A stretch of DNA of 64,000 bases, from the NCBI RefSeq assembly GCF_025698545.1, contig NC_068569.1, positions 10,478,001-10,542,000 of the forward strand. The letters are read 5' to 3'. The notes under the pieces are model-generated. The model had not been told where the DNA came from and ran no database searches. It was given only the letters and a program-made list of their open reading frames with translations. Below, piece after piece: positions 11,609 to 28,285 of this stretch (positions within the stretch are counted from its first letter, which is position 1; each line of letters starts with the position of its first letter). The stretch is from Gossypium raimondii (lineage: Eukaryota > Streptophyta > Magnoliopsida > Malvales > Malvaceae). Position numbers and translations under genes: made by a program.

Positions 11609-12623
11609 TAATTGTGTAATGAGTCAACCACATTTGATATGTGTTTTCGGCAATAGAATAATGAAAAATAAAATAAGAATAAATTCTTTTTATTTAATAA
11701 AAATATATTTGTATAATTTTCTTATACAATAGTTGTATAAATTTAAATGAAAGTAAGAGATTTGATATTTAATAATTGTTGAAAAATATGTTTGCACTTT
11801 TTATATATTTTTATTTTATATCTTCCAAATACAATTTTAAAAACTTCAATCAAACGTGCTTCATTTTTGTAATCTTTTTTTTTTAAACGGAGGCCATATT
11901 TATTACATAAAAGTAAACATAGCGTAGAACTGTAACCAGATGAACAAAAATTGCAGAAGCGAAAATTCTGCCAACCAGGTGACACTAGTCATTGAAGCTT
12001 TGTCCTTATAATATGCATTTTTAGACAAAATCAAGCCCCTAAATGCTTCCAGTCCAATGGACAAGATATTGAATATCATTCACAACTTAAATACTCTAAA
12101 CCAGGCCCACATTCCAAGCACGTTATGGTATATTTATGGAAGACTCCCCAAGTACATTAACTCCATCAGAATACCAACCACAAAATCAAATTAAAGGCAT
12201 TGGAATTTGCTTAATCAATAATCACACACACAAAAAAACAACTGATGGGGATCTCCCCTGAATACTGATAGGCCACATTAAATAATTAATTAGTTGATGG
12301 AGTTCCACTTTGATTTTAAAACAACACAAAACGTGACCCCCACCACACCATACATGCAATGCAATGCAATGCAATAAAAAGCGGCCCAACAAACAAGTGC
12401 AACCGCAACAGCAACAGCATCATTGCACCAATCTCACCTCAAATAACAAACATCCTTTGCCAACAATCTCCATCTCTTGTATGTTATACCAAACTATTGT
12501 CATCCCCCATGAAGTTGTCTTCTCAAACCTAATTACTAATTACGAGGTTCCATATCCCATCCCCCACTGGGTTCCTTCAAAATTAAGCACTCAATTTGCT
12601 CATATCAATCATTATAATCGATA
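11250..12623. other. Upstream region of the OVATE gene
   Basis: Mostly AT-rich DNA. From about 12000 the composition becomes less extreme, as in a promoter. A tandem run of about four GCAAT/ATGCA units lies at 12353-12375, followed by a C/A-rich leader up to the start codon. Confidence 0.4.
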
Positions 12624-13202
12624 ATGAAAGCATTAATTCCCTTCAAATCCAAGCTTCTCAACCCATTCAGAAAACTTGTCCCAATCTTCAGCTTCAAGCT
12701 CAAAAGGCCACTATTTATACGAGCCCTTAGACTTAGACTTAGAACCCGTTCTCCTCATGCTCAACCCAGAAAAGCTCCAAAAAGAAGTCCTACTTCTGTT
12801 TTACGATCTATATTTCGGTGTCTAAGACGGTCGCGAAAGATGGATAAAGTGGCAGAGCTTCGAAGCATTTCAGAGGCAGCAGCAGGGTGCAATAGGGATA
12901 GGCTGCTGTTCTCGTCGCCACTGATACCTGCTAACTATATGAAGGTTGGAGGTGGTTCAAGGAAAAGGGAACCCGCAGATGTGGAAGATGCGTGTAGGAG
13001 TTTCGAGAATTATTTAGTAGAGATGATTGTGGAAGAAGGGAAAGTGAGCGATTTGATGGATGTGGAAGAGCTCCTATATTGTTGGAAGAACTTGACATGC
13101 CCGGTCTTTATAGATTTAGTTTCTCGATTCTATGGGGAGCTTTGCACGGACTTGTTCGCCGGCAATGACGACTACGATGATGACAATGCCAATACACCCT
13201 AG
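12624..13202 (+). CDS. OFP17: OVATE family protein, OFP17-like
   Basis: A single-exon gene of 192 residues. The first 70 residues are strongly basic (KSKLLNPFRKL, RALRLRLRTRS), the usual N-terminus of this family with possible nuclear targeting. The C-terminal OVATE domain (about residues 119-178) includes SFENYLVEMIVEEGK, DLMDVEELLYCWKNL and CPVFIDLVSRFYGELC. A short acidic tail (DDYDDDN) follows. OVATE proteins act as transcriptional repressors with TALE homeodomain partners and influence organ shape; in this subgroup function is known poorly. The close fit of the C-terminus to OFP17 supports the name. No upstream in-frame start competes. Confidence 0.88.
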   Translation: MKALIPFKSKLLNPFRKLVPIFSFKLKRPLFIRALRLRLRTRSPHAQPRKAPKRSPTSVLRSIFRCLRRSRKMDKVAELRSISEAAAGCNRDRLLFSSPLIPANYMKVGGGSRKREPADVEDACRSFENYLVEMIVEEGKVSDLMDVEELLYCWKNLTCPVFIDLVSRFYGELCTDLFAGNDDYDDDNANTP

Positions 13203-14370
13203 TCCCTGGAATTTCTTTTGTTAAACAAGCTCCATCATTACTTTTCATTGCTTATACTTGTAATACAAGCATGTAAACCACGATAACAAAGAAAATACAT
13301 TTAGTGTTGAAAGCACATTTGTAAATTTTTTGGCTAAGTCGATCCTGTTGTTTTCAGAGAACCCGCAGAGCTAGATTTGATAATATATATTACCAGTAAG
13401 AACCCAATGTGAAATAGACTACGAAATGTTGGGCATACAAACATGAGTTATCATATCAGAATAAAAACCATTGTACTAGGAAGATGTTATTTTACTTATA
13501 GATCACACCGAAGCTCCTTATACCAGCCTGCCAGCAATCCCGGAAAAGGAAAAAAAGAAAAGAAAAGAAAAGATTTCTGTTCTTTTTTAAAAGAACTGTT
13601 CAAAGTTCTAACCAGATTTTTGCAAAAGGCTTCCATAAACTAGATTAAGGGAGCAATCGAGACGTCATTTCTCCAATTGCGGGCTCTTTTCCAGATTTTT
13701 TTGAGGTCAAATAAACCTTATTAAGTGTTGTATTCACAACTATATATTAATTTCATTCTTGTTCATACTATTTTTTTCATTTGTTTTTCACAACTATATA
13801 TTCAGGCTAGAAGGAAACACTGATACAAGACTTTTTCCTTTGGTATTTTTATTTTTTTATGTAACCTTACCTATTGATTAAATGTTCACTTCTAAGAATA
13901 ATTTGAGTTTCGAATCACTACTTTATCAAATATATATATATATATATAAGGTTTTCAAATACCACTATTTCAATATCTGAGATTGGGCAAGATTTATTAC
14001 CACTCAAGTATATAGGAAACAAATATGCTTCCATGATTAAAGTTCCAAAAGCGATTATTTTCATTCCTACACAGTAAACAGTAAGCACTTGTGAGTACTG
14101 AAAATCAGACGAAACAAAAAAAATGGTGAATGGAATGAAGGCACGGGCCGAAGTGGAAAGTTCATGCTTCCAGGTCCTGCATTTATACATTTAATCTGCC
14201 TCACCTCATCCTCTGCAACTACAAGCAATTATTTAATGCCCTCAAGTAAATGAGAAATGAATAAAATGGCTAATCCCCCAGGTTAAAACGGGAAAAGGAA
14301 TGCGGATAGAACTGCCAAGATTTCTCACAAACAACTTCAAAAGAATGGCAGAACCGGCTTCTTACTGCTC
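13203..14370. other. 3' flanks between OVATE and hexokinase genes
   Basis: Convergent gene ends meet here. A TA microsatellite lies at about 13929-13948. A 15-bp direct repeat, TCACAACTATATATT, occurs near 13733 and 13787. No gene is seen. Confidence 0.45.
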
Positions 14371-18153
<3,783 letters not shown>

Positions 18154-18243
18154 TTTCTCACAGCAGGGAAAAGAAAGTTTTTTTTTTATATATAATTTAG
18201 AAAAGGAAAAATAAAAGATCCTACCAAAGGATTTTGCTTTGGC

Positions 18244-18246
<3 letters not shown>

Positions 18247-18288
<42 letters not shown>
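18247..18288. repeat. (GA)21 microsatellite in the hexokinase leader
   Basis: A perfect 42-bp GA run, read as (TC)21 in the hexokinase transcript about 95-135 nt before the start codon. CT-rich leaders are common near plant transcription starts and can bind GAGA-type (BBR/BPC) factors; that role here is inferred. Confidence 0.9.
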
Positions 18289-18290
<2 letters not shown>

Positions 18291-18521
18291 CTTTCAGAGG
18301 CCAAAATATTGGGAAAATGATATCAATCATCATTTATAATCTTTTGGTCTGTTTTAATGTTTACGTTTAATCATCTTTTTTTATACAGTTTAGTAATGTT
18401 TTTAATTATATAAAAAATATAATCTATGTGACGGACTAAATTATAATCATATGACTTTGCTTTAGTACTTTGCTTATTTTAACGTAAAGAACTCACTCTG
18501 CATTGGTTGGTTTGAATCGAT
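18289..18521 (-). promoter_or_regulatory. Remaining proximal promoter of hexokinase
   Basis: On the minus strand a TATAAAT motif lies at about 18332-18338, so transcription probably starts near 18305. Only about 185 bp of original sequence separates this motif from the retrotransposon inserted at 18521/18522. The continuation of the old upstream region is found beyond 23357. Confidence 0.45.
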
Positions 18522-19009
18522 TGTTGAAGCATGGTCAGCATGCAGCAATCAAGACAGTCAAGGCCATCATATGCAGAAGCTGCTAATTCATCAAGCCAGC
18601 AAGCATGTTTTTGTTTCATTTTGTATTCCAAGTTTATGTAATGTAACTTAGTTCAATTTTAACCATGTTAGGTTTATCTTTGATGTAAAATTGATGGTGA
18701 TTGAGCTGATTAATCAGCTTTGTTCATTTGTACAAGTTAATTAGCTCAAGTTACTAAGTTACTTAGTGGTAGTTGGTTGAGATTAGGTTAACCTACTATT
18801 TTGTCAAGTTGTAAACTTGTTTATGTATTGGCTTTATGCCATTTTCAGTTTTTTGAATGAATTCAATCAAGATTTCATCCACATGCTCTCTATTTTAGCT
18901 TTACTCTAAAATTTCTTTTGATTTTCTGCTTTTGTTTCTACCGCAAGTTTCGATCCTTGTTTAGCAAGTTTCTTGTTGAACCTTGCTGTTAGTTGCTCTC
19001 ACTCCCACA
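18522..19009 (+). repeat. 5' LTR of the copia element
   Basis: A 488-bp direct repeat starting TGTTGAAGCATGG and ending in CA, about 96-97 percent identical to the copy at 22864-23352. A retrotransposon promoter lies in this part in the family, so it could affect the hexokinase gene 368 bp away. Confidence 0.95.
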
Positions 19010-19011
19010 AT

Positions 19012-19025
19012 TGGTATCTAGAGCT
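19012..19025 (+). other. Primer binding site of the copia element
   Basis: TGGTATCTAGAGCT follows the 5' LTR after a 2-bp gap and closely resembles the TGGTATCAGAGC site complementary to initiator methionine tRNA used by many plant copia elements. Confidence 0.75.
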
Positions 19026-22000
19026 ACATTCTTAGAGGACCTGTTATAACTCAACAAGAGGCACCATGGCTTCATCAGGTTTTTCACCAGCTTCACCACC
19101 TGTCTTCAATGGAGAGAGCTTCAACATTTGGGCAGTTAAGATGAGGACTTACTTGCAAGCATTCGACCTATGGGAAGTAGTTAACTCAGATGCTGACCCA
19201 GCACCTCTCAGAGCAAATCCACCTGTTGCTCAAATAAGGCAACATGCTGGTGAAAGAACAAAAAGGCACAAGGCCATGTCATGCATACAAAATTGTGTGA
19301 CAGATGTGATCTTCATGAAGATCATGGCCTGTGAAACACCAAAGGAGGCTTGGGACAAGTTGAAAGAAGAGTTTCAGGGGACTGAGAGAACAAGGCAACA
19401 ACAGCTGCTCAACTTGAGAAGGGATTTTGAAAATCTCAAAATGAAAGAGGAAGAAATAGTCAAGCAGTAATTAGACCGAATTATGGCTGTAGTAAACAGC
19501 ATAAGGCTCCTTGGAGAGCAATTCAATGAAGCTAGAATAGTTGAGAAAGTTATGTCTACTTTACCAGAGAGGTATGAAGCCAAAATTTCATCCCTCGAAG
19601 ACTCAAGGGACTTGACAACTATCTCCTTAACTGAGCTGATCAATGCCTTGTATGCACAAGAGCAAAGAAGAGCCAGCAGACAAGAGGAGCACCAAGAAAG
19701 GGCTTTTCAAGCCAAAACTAAAGAAGCCTTGAGCATCAATGCTCATAAAGGCAAAAAGTTCTAGAAAAATAGGCCTAAGCCTGATGCTGCTAGTAGCAGT
19801 AACCAACCCTGCAGACATTGTAAAAGGGCTGGTCATCCAGAAGATAGATGCTGGTTTAGACCAGATGCAATATGCCAAGATTGCAAGAAGAAGGGCCATG
19901 TTGAAAAGGTTTGCAAGAACAGAAGCAAACCAAGGTAGAATCAATTTCAACAACTAAAGGTTGAAGCTCGAGTGGCTGAAGAAAGCAGTGATCGAGAAGA
20001 ACAAGTTTTTGTTGTGTCATGTGCAGCAAACCAGAAGAAGGGTTCAAAGGGCTGGCTTCTAGACAGTGGTTGCAGAAACCACATGTCACCAGATGCAACT
20101 ATCTTCAAGACCTTGGACAGAACCTGCAAAACCAATGTGAAAATTGGAAATGGTCAGTTCATAAATGCTGAAGGAAGAGGAGATGTGTTGATTTGTACCC
20201 CTACAGGTAGCAAAATCATTTCAAATGTACTTTTGGTACCTGAAATTGATAGGAACCTTCTCAGTATAACTCAATTACTTGAGAAAGGTTACTCAGTTGT
20301 GTTCAAGGAGAAAGAATGCCAAATTTTTTACCCGAGTGGATCAATGCTCATAACAGTCACTATGACTAACAAATGTTTTGAAGTAGACTGGCCAAATGAC
20401 TTACATTCAAATTTATATAGCCTCCATCGATGACTCAGTGCTCGCATCGAGGCTTGGACATGCAAACTACAAATCCATAGCTCGGATGGCCAATGAAGGG
20501 CTTGCTGAAAACTTCATCGATTCAGTAAAGAATGATGCGCTTTGTGAAATATGTCAACAAGGAAAATTGGCAAGATTACCATTTCCTACAAGCACAGCAT
20601 GGAAAGCATCAGAGAAGCTGCAACCTGTACACACTGATGTGTGTGGACCAATGAAGACTGAGTCTCTCAAAGGGAACAGGTACTTTATTCTCTTTATTGA
20701 TGATTATACAAGATACTGCTGGATTTATTTTCTGAAGCAGAAATCAGAAGTTGCATATGTGTTCCTCAAGTATAAGGCTGCTGTTGAAACTGAGTCTGGT
20801 TGCAAGCTTAGAGCACTAAGGTCAGACAATGGAACTGAGTATACCTCAGCTCAACTCCAAGCCTACTGTGAAGAAGCAGGCATCAAACACTAGCTGACTA
20901 ATGTGTATACACCTCAGCAGAATGGGGTAAGTGAAAGAAAAAATAGAAGCTTGATGAATATGGCAAGATGTCTTTTGTTTGAGAAGAATTTACCCAAAAC
21001 TCTGTGGGCTGAAGTAGTTAACACTGCAGTCTACCTCCCAAATAGGCCCCCAACCAAGGCCCTAGCTCAGAAGACACCATTTGAAGCCTGGTTTGAATTT
21101 AAGCCATCATTGGCTCATCTTAGAACCTTTGGTTGTCTCTGCTATGCACAAGTTTCAGCTGTGAAGAGAGGTAAGCTAGATAAAAGGGCTCAAGTAGGAA
21201 TCCTAATTGGCTATAGCACAGTTAAAAAGGGCTATAGAATTCTAGAACCTGGTACAAACAAGATTCTGGTGAGCAGAGATGTTGTGTTCAATGAAAAGGG
21301 ATGCTGGAATTGGGACAAAGCTGAACCAGATGCAGTGGCTAATGACCTTGTGTTGGATCAAGTTGAAAATGATCAAAACACATCTGAAATGGATGTAGAT
21401 GATGTTCCAATCAGAAGCACTCGATCACTGGCTGATGTTTATGAAATAGCACAAGTGGCCATTGTTGAACCAAGTTGCTTTGAAGAAGCAGAAAGCCAGG
21501 AGGGCTGGAAGCAGGCAATGATTGAAGAAATCAAAATGATTGAAAAGAATCAGACCTCGAGTCTAGTTGAAAGGCCAACAAACAGGAAGATTATTGGTGT
21601 CAAATGGGTCTATCGAGTTAAAAACAATGCTGATGGTAGCTTAAACAAGTTGAAGACAAGATTGGTTGTGAAAGGCTTCAGTCAAAGGTATGGATCAGAC
21701 TACCTGGAGACCTTTGCACCAGTGGCCAGACTCGACACCATCAGACTGCTAGTTGCCTTAGCAGCTCAAAAGCAGTGGATGATACATCAACTTGATGTAA
21801 AATCAACATTTCTAAATGGATACCTTGAAGAGGAAATTTATGTGGAGCAACCTCAAGGTTTCAAGGTGCTTGGCAAAGAAGAAATGGTGTACAAGCTCAA
21901 CAAAGCCTTGTATGGCTTGAAACAGGCCCCAAGGGCCTGGTACAACAGAATTGATGGTTATCTGACCAGTTTGGGATTCAAAAGGAGTCTTAGTGAGCCA

Positions 22001-22854
22001 ACTCTGTATGTTAAATCGACAAACGATGGAACTCAACTCATTGTTTCATTATATGTCGATGACTTATTGGTGACAGGAGGAGATCGAGAGTTACTGGTCA
22101 ATTTTAAAGCCAAAATGCAACAGCATTTTGATATGTCAGACTTGGGTTTAATGTCCTACTTCTTAGGTATGGAAGTAACACAAGCTGAGAAAGGAATTTG
22201 GCTAAGTTAGAAGACCATTGCCATGAAGATTCTCAACAAATTCTCAATGGAGAATTGCAAAGCAACCAACACACCAGTTGTTGCTGGAGAAAAGCTATCG
22301 AGCCAAGACAAGCATGAAAAGGTTTGTGAAACAACCTACAGAAGTCTAGTTGGATGATTTGACCGCCACTAGACCTGACATAATGTATACTGTGAGTCTA
22401 CTCTCGAGGTTCTTGCATTGTTCAAATGAAAGTCATTTTCGAGCTGCAAAAAGTCAACCTAGGCACTGCTATGATTTGCTGGAGCTCAAACAAGCAGGGA
22501 GTAGTAGCTCAGCCAACTGCAGAGGCAGAATATGTGGTTGCTGCTGCAGCAGTCAATCAAGCCATATGACTTAGAGAAATTTTGACAGACATTAACCATG
22601 AGCAAAGTGAAGCAATAGAGATAATGTGTGATAACCAATCTGCTGTTGCAATTGCAAAGAACCCTGTTTTTCATGGGAGGACAAAACATTTTAATATCAA
22701 GCTTCATGCGCTTCGAGAAATAGAGCAAGCTCATGTTATTAAACTGGTTCATTGCAGTTCTGAAGAGCAATTAGCTGATATTTTGACAAAGGCACTCAGT
22801 GTTTCAAAGTTTCAACATCTGAGAGCTAAGATGGGAGTTTGCAACATGCTAACC

Positions 22855-22863
22855 AAGGAGGAG
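22855..22863 (+). other. Polypurine tract of the copia element
   Basis: AAGGAGGAG directly precedes the 3' LTR, the position and composition of a second-strand primer site. Confidence 0.8.
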
Positions 22864-23352
22864 TGTTGAAGCATGGTCAGCATGCAGCAACCAAGACAGT
22901 CGAGGCCATCATATGCAGAAGCTGCTAGTTCATCACGCTAGCAAGCATGCTTTTGTTTCATTTTGTATTCTAAGTTTATGTAATGTAACTTAGTTCAATT
23001 TTAAACATGTTAGGTTTATCTTTGATGTAAAATTGATGGTGATTGAGCTGATTAATCAGCTTTGTTCATTTGTACAAGTTAATTAGCTCAAGTTACTAAG
23101 TTACTTAGTGGTAGTAAGTTGAGATTAGGTTAACCTACTGTTTTGTCAAGTTGTAAACTTGTTTATGTATTGGCTTTATGCCATTTTTAGTTTTTTGAAT
23201 GAATTCAATCAAGATTTCATCCACATGCTCTCTATTTTAGCTTTACTCTAAAATTTCTTTTGATTTCTTTTCTTTTGTTTCTACCGCAAGTCTCGATCCT
23301 TGTTTAGCAAGTTTCTTGTTGAACCTTGCTGTTAGTTGCTCTCACTCCAACA
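22864..23352 (+). repeat. 3' LTR of the copia element
   Basis: A 489-bp repeat matching the 5' LTR, starting TGTTGAAGCATGG and ending CCAACA just before the TCGAT target duplication. Confidence 0.95.
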
Positions 23353-23357
23353 TCGAT

Positions 23358-26300
23358 TAAGCAAAGATTTTCAAGTTAAAATCCATTCTTTCATCCACTG
23401 ATTTAAGTATCAGAACACGTTTCGAAAACAACTCAATATCTGAGAATCATCATCAAGGTTGTTTAGTCATCATCATCCTTCAACATGTTGGGTTGTGGTG
23501 AAACTGAACCTACTTTTGCTTGTTTCTAGCAGATAGGAACATGGTTGATGAAACCCCTCCCTCTGGCCTCCTAACATTCTCCATTCTACTTCCCTGTAGA
23601 CACTCCTTGTTTGTCATACCTACTTTCTTTCCAATCCTATCCTCATGCATTTTTTTCACTATTATAAATATAATTTTGGATTTGTATTTGATGTATTTAT
23701 GGTAAATAATTAGAATTTTTATTAGAAAAATCTTATAACGATTAGATGAACAGAAGTTAGTTAGGAAAGGTTAGTTATAGTTAACAATTAATAAATCAGT
23801 TGGTTAGTTATAGTTAGCCACCGATTGTTACTTCTTGTCTTGTATTAAAGAAAATAGTATATATTATACATTAGAAGATACACACTTTCTTACAAAACTT
23901 TAATTTTTCGACAAGTGACTGTACTCTATGATTAATACATCATCACCCTTTTATTATAAATTTATGTGAATCTTATAATTTTGTAATTATTTCTTCCTTT
24001 ATAATTTAAAAATATTTACATGACAAAATCATTTTCACTTTTTAAAATTATAAAAATAAGCATTTCTTTGATTCCTTCACCACCATTAAACTTTAAAATA
24101 AAAAGTTGGATCATTTTGGTTAAAATGATGATAAGGTTAAAAATTTTCAATCGAAATAATAGAAACAAAATACAGATGAACAATTCAGGTATTCTGAGAA
24201 AACTCAAAACACCTTTGGTGTTGTTTTGGTTTAGATTGGTAGTAAATACACTAATTAATGAATCATTGTTAAAATTCTCAATAAACCTTAAATTTCCGTT
24301 AAATCTTTCTCCAAATAATCATGTGAATGGAAAAGGAAAGGGGCAAGTGAGAGAAGTATGAGGGTATAGCTGAGATGAAATAAGTTGATGGATTAGGAGA
24401 TTTTGATTCTCTTCACCGTCTTTTCATGTGCGAATCAGAGTGATACGTGGAGGACGGGGCTTACAAGTGTTGGATCATTAATTGGGGAGATTCTTAATTG
24501 TGGGACTAGTTTGACTGATGTTGAAAATAATGTTGACATGGCTTAAGATGGTTAGAGGGGATCATTGCTAAGTGGTACGAAAACTTCATGTAACAAATTC
24601 TCCTGAGAGATAGGAGATCTAATTTAAACTTTTATGTTTATAACATAATGTTTTTGTCATTAGTTGGTGGAGGGAGACTTTTGTAAAAGCAGTGGAACTT
24701 AAATAATGATTTAGAAGTTTGGTTAGGAAAGAATCGGAAATAGAGATAGTCTTAAAGGAGAGAAGCAAAGAAAAGGAAGGAATAATATAATTTTTTACCA
24801 CTAAACTTGATAACTAGATCCACTTTGATACTTGTATTTTTAATTCGCTTGTAGAATCTAAAAATCTCCATAGAGAATTTAGAAAATAATTTTTCTTTAA
24901 TTAAATTTAACTTTTTCATTTTTTTCACTCCTCTCCACGATTCATTCTTCTCTTGTAATGCACATTTTAATTGTTAGATTTTTTCAATCCTTTTACCATT
25001 TTTTCTACTCAACTTCTTCTCCGTATTTAGATTTCATCTTTATTTGTGGGTTTTTCATTATAGAAGTTTATCCAACATTAATTATTTCATGTAAAGTATA
25101 TAGAAAAGAATAGATAAATTTTTTTTAAAAAAAATAATACATTTATTTTAAACTGGAGTAAGAATGGAATTGAAATCGAAGTTAAAAAAAAAGCTCGTCA
25201 AAATCTAGTTTTCCTAGTTGAAAATTGGATTTGGATAAAATTTTCAATGGGTTCTTAAATTTTCCATCACGGTAGTTGTTAGGTGTTTGGTTGCTGCTTG
25301 TTCAATGTTTTGTTAGAATGAGAATAAATTTTTGCTTGGGCCATTGGAAGATTGTGGGGCATAAAATGATGACATATTTGACAAAACATTATTATTGTTC
25401 GGATACGACTCTCTAACTCTTTAGTCGATCTTCTTGATGAAGCTATCAGTCTATTCGGATAAGGATTGAGTACTTATCCTTATCTTTTAAAATTTTTTTA
25501 AGTTGTTGAGGAACTTGTCAATGAAGGTTATTGCGAGATAAATATGAAAGATAATTAATTAGAAAATTTTAACTTTTAAATAGATGTTTAAAGTTGATGA
25601 AAACTCTATCAAATGAACTCTTGTATTAGCCTATGCTTGTGGTGTGACTTGGGGTGTGCGTGTCTTTAATTAGCTTATTATGTCTTATTTTGCTATTTCA
25701 TGCGACAAATTTTTGGGAGTTTTATGTCTCAATTTTAATGTTCGTTTTATTGATTCAATCGTTCCTAAGTGGGAGCGGTAGATATTAGATAATGAATAAC
25801 TTTAATTATATTATATAATAATACATGTAGATAGGAGGTGGACCATTTATTGCATAGGTTGCCAAACTTTACTATGGTAATTGTTTCTGTTGCTTGTGCT
25901 CTTCAACAACTATCCCAAAATCAATGCAAATGCAAAGGGTTCATCCTTTTGCCTTAAATTTGGGAACGATGAACAAATTGTTTATTGAGGTGGTAATAAA
26001 ATTCGTCAAATACATTTTACTTTTACCGCATTCAGTGGGATAGGGGTTGAGGAACCCTATAGTTTTAAGAAAGGGTGCTCCAAAAACAACTCACAGATAC
26101 CCTTTGATACAACCAGTCAACCTTAAACCTACAACTCAGGTTACTCAGCCCCTATAGTCCTTTAAACTGCAATATCTAGTAAACTTGTATAAAAACTTTT
26201 TTACCTCAAGATTGAATCAAACTTTCTGTAATAAAAAGAGAAGGGACCTGACAATATGGGCAATTAAATGCACATACCATTTTATTAATGCACATACGGT

Positions 26301-27060
26301 GAGAATTCAGATGGTCAGAGAAAGAGGACAAAACCTTCAGCAAATTATTATTTGTCAGTCCCATTTATCCCAATCAAAAAGGAAAATTTCAATTCATTAT
26401 GAATTCATGTGATCTTGCTCCAATTACTCTTCACTTTTTCAAATTTTAAAGGACTAACATTTCTTATTGTTTACCCTATCCCTATCCACTCAAATTTTAA
26501 ATTGAAGCCAAGTTTGAGAAAAGCTAAACACTACCATCACAATTTTGCTATATTCTTCACGTTGATTGTATTAAATATCAAGATATTGGGAATAAAAAAA
26601 AAAGTAAATATCAGTTATTAATATTTAATACCCAAAAACATAAATAGGCTTTAGATTTAGAGCTCATTCCAAATTTCACCCTAAATTATAAGTAAACTGT
26701 TAATTTGTATCCCAAAGAATGATGCGAAATTAAATGATAAGATTATGAAGGTTTTTAACTATACAGATATGTGATATCATCTCTCTCTTATTTATTGGCC
26801 TGGCTGTCACAAAAGCAAATTTTCAAAATCTTCAATGCCCATCCCTCTCTCATTTTCTCCCATTTAATCCTAAGTGTGGGTAAACTATCTTTTTAAACAA
26901 TTTGAAATGATTTTAAATACAAATATGTTTATTAAGGTGAATTTAACAAATATAAAATTTTAAATTTAATTGAATCATTCCTTAAAGCTTGTTCTGAGAG
27001 AATTATATGCAATATATTATTTATTGATTCTTTTTTATAAATAATACATTAATTCAAACG
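23358..27060. other. Intergenic region between the retrotransposon and the IQD gene
   Basis: The first few hundred bases are the original upstream flank of hexokinase, separated from it by the insertion. The rest is AT-rich with no recognisable gene. Around 23730-23900 repeated GTTAGTTATAG units and a TATA-like end resemble a degraded LTR, but no boundaries could be fixed. Confidence 0.4.
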
Positions 27061-27439
27061 GAGAGAAGAGAAAGATATTGTGCAGAATCAATGGCAGCAG
27101 AGAGATACTGAGCCAGAAATCATTATAGGAAAGAAGATACGGAAACTGAAAGATCTTTCTTCTTCACCTAATAACAGAAGAAAAGAAGATTTTCTTCATA
27201 TATGCCTATATATATTCTTTTGGACTATTTATAGACAAAAGAGTAATAGCAATAGAAACCAAGTAACCAACCCTTTTGCTTTAATGCCTCTGAATCCTTT
27301 GCTCAGTCTCCCAAAAAAAAAAAAGGTTGCATCTTTTGCGTCCGGTTTTGTTTTAAAAGAATTGCCATTTGATTTTCTTCTTCTTGTCTAATAAAATAAA
27401 GGGTATTTAATATAATATAATATTACATGAAGGAGCTTT

Positions 27440-28285
27440 GATTTGTACGCATATTATACACATTGCTCAACAAAGTTACAGAGAGAGAGAGAGATAGAAA
27501 AAAAAAGTTTTAAGCTTTGAGACAGAGGGAAACCGGCGCCAATTTTGAATATTTGAGAAGGTGAGAGACTCTGTTTCTTCTTCTTCTTCTTCTTATATCA
27601 GCGTATGTATTAGTATTATTATTACTTGTGTGTGTGTGTGTGTGTTTTTTTTGAAGATTTTGTTGTCTGCATTTTTCTTTTATTTGAAACATATAGATTT
27701 GTAATAAATATGAATCATGACGTCTTTTATTTTTTCTTTGTCTTGTAATGCAGTTCATCACGAGGTTGTGTCAGATTTCTTTTTCAAAAAAATCCAAGCT
27801 TTATCCATATATTTTTAAGTTTTGGGGATGTTTTTGATTTTGGTTATTTTTTAGTTTTTCCTCCTCACTTCTTTACTTGCAACCTGTAAAGATTCTAGAG
27901 ATGTTGCAGACACCCCATGTTTTTTATTCCAACTTCGAAAAGAGCTCACCTTTTCTTTCTTCTCTCTCTTTCTCTAAATTTTATGATCATTACTTTGTTC
28001 CTTTTTATTGCTAAAAAAGTAAAAACACCATTGTGGGTTGGAAAGGGTCTTCCATCGAGTGCTTTCGATGTTATTTCGTTTCTCTCTATAAAGATTCACT
28101 AGCTACCTACATGCTTGTTTATTTCTCTCATGTGTTTGGCACTTGAAATTCTGGACAAACTGAGAAAATTAAAATAGAACGCTGTCTTCTCTTTGTTTTT
28201 TTTTTTTAACAACCTCAGTTTGATTTGTTTCTGTCTTTAGGAACAATTTTTGTTGGTACTATTTGTTGTTGCCTTAGTTTTTGGT
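27440..28285 (+). promoter_or_regulatory. Core promoter, leader and likely leader intron of the IQD gene
   Basis: ATTATACA near 27451 may serve as a TATA element. It is followed by a GA run (27480-27494), a TTC run (about 27575-27594) and a TG run (about 27626-27645). GTGAGA at about 27558 and TTTGTCTTTAG ending at 28240 look like the ends of a leader intron of about 680 bp, leaving a short exon before the start codon. Long leader introns are common in this family; the exact sites are inferred. Confidence 0.4.

Larger units (their letters stand above)
18522..23352 (+). mobile_element. Copia-type LTR retrotransposon, both LTRs present, coding part broken
   Basis: A 4831-bp element with LTRs at 18522-19009 and 22864-23352, flanked by a perfect 5-bp target duplication TCGAT (18517-18521 and 23353-23357). 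A primer site resembling the 3' end of initiator methionine tRNA and a purine-rich tract lie inside the LTRs. The parts appear in copia order: gag with DUF4219/UBN2-like text and a CCHC knuckle (about 19066-19950), protease (about 20000-20300), integrase (about 20400-21200), reverse transcriptase (about 21500-22200), RNase H (about 22550-22860). Integrase before reverse transcriptase defines Ty1/copia; the lineage may be Tork-like. The coding region is broken at roughly half a dozen places. Some 16-18 differences over 488 bp between LTRs (about 3-4 percent) suggest insertion about 1-3 million years ago, depending on the rate used. Confidence 0.95.

Noticed and set aside
23730-23900. Possible degraded LTR with repeated GTTAGTTATAG units
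   Set aside because: No terminal motifs, partner repeat or target duplication could be located, so no element is called.
24020-24361. Plus-strand open frame of 113 codons
   Set aside because: Composition is Ile/Lys/Asn-rich, as in random AT-rich DNA. It has no domain and is not supported by any gene signal.
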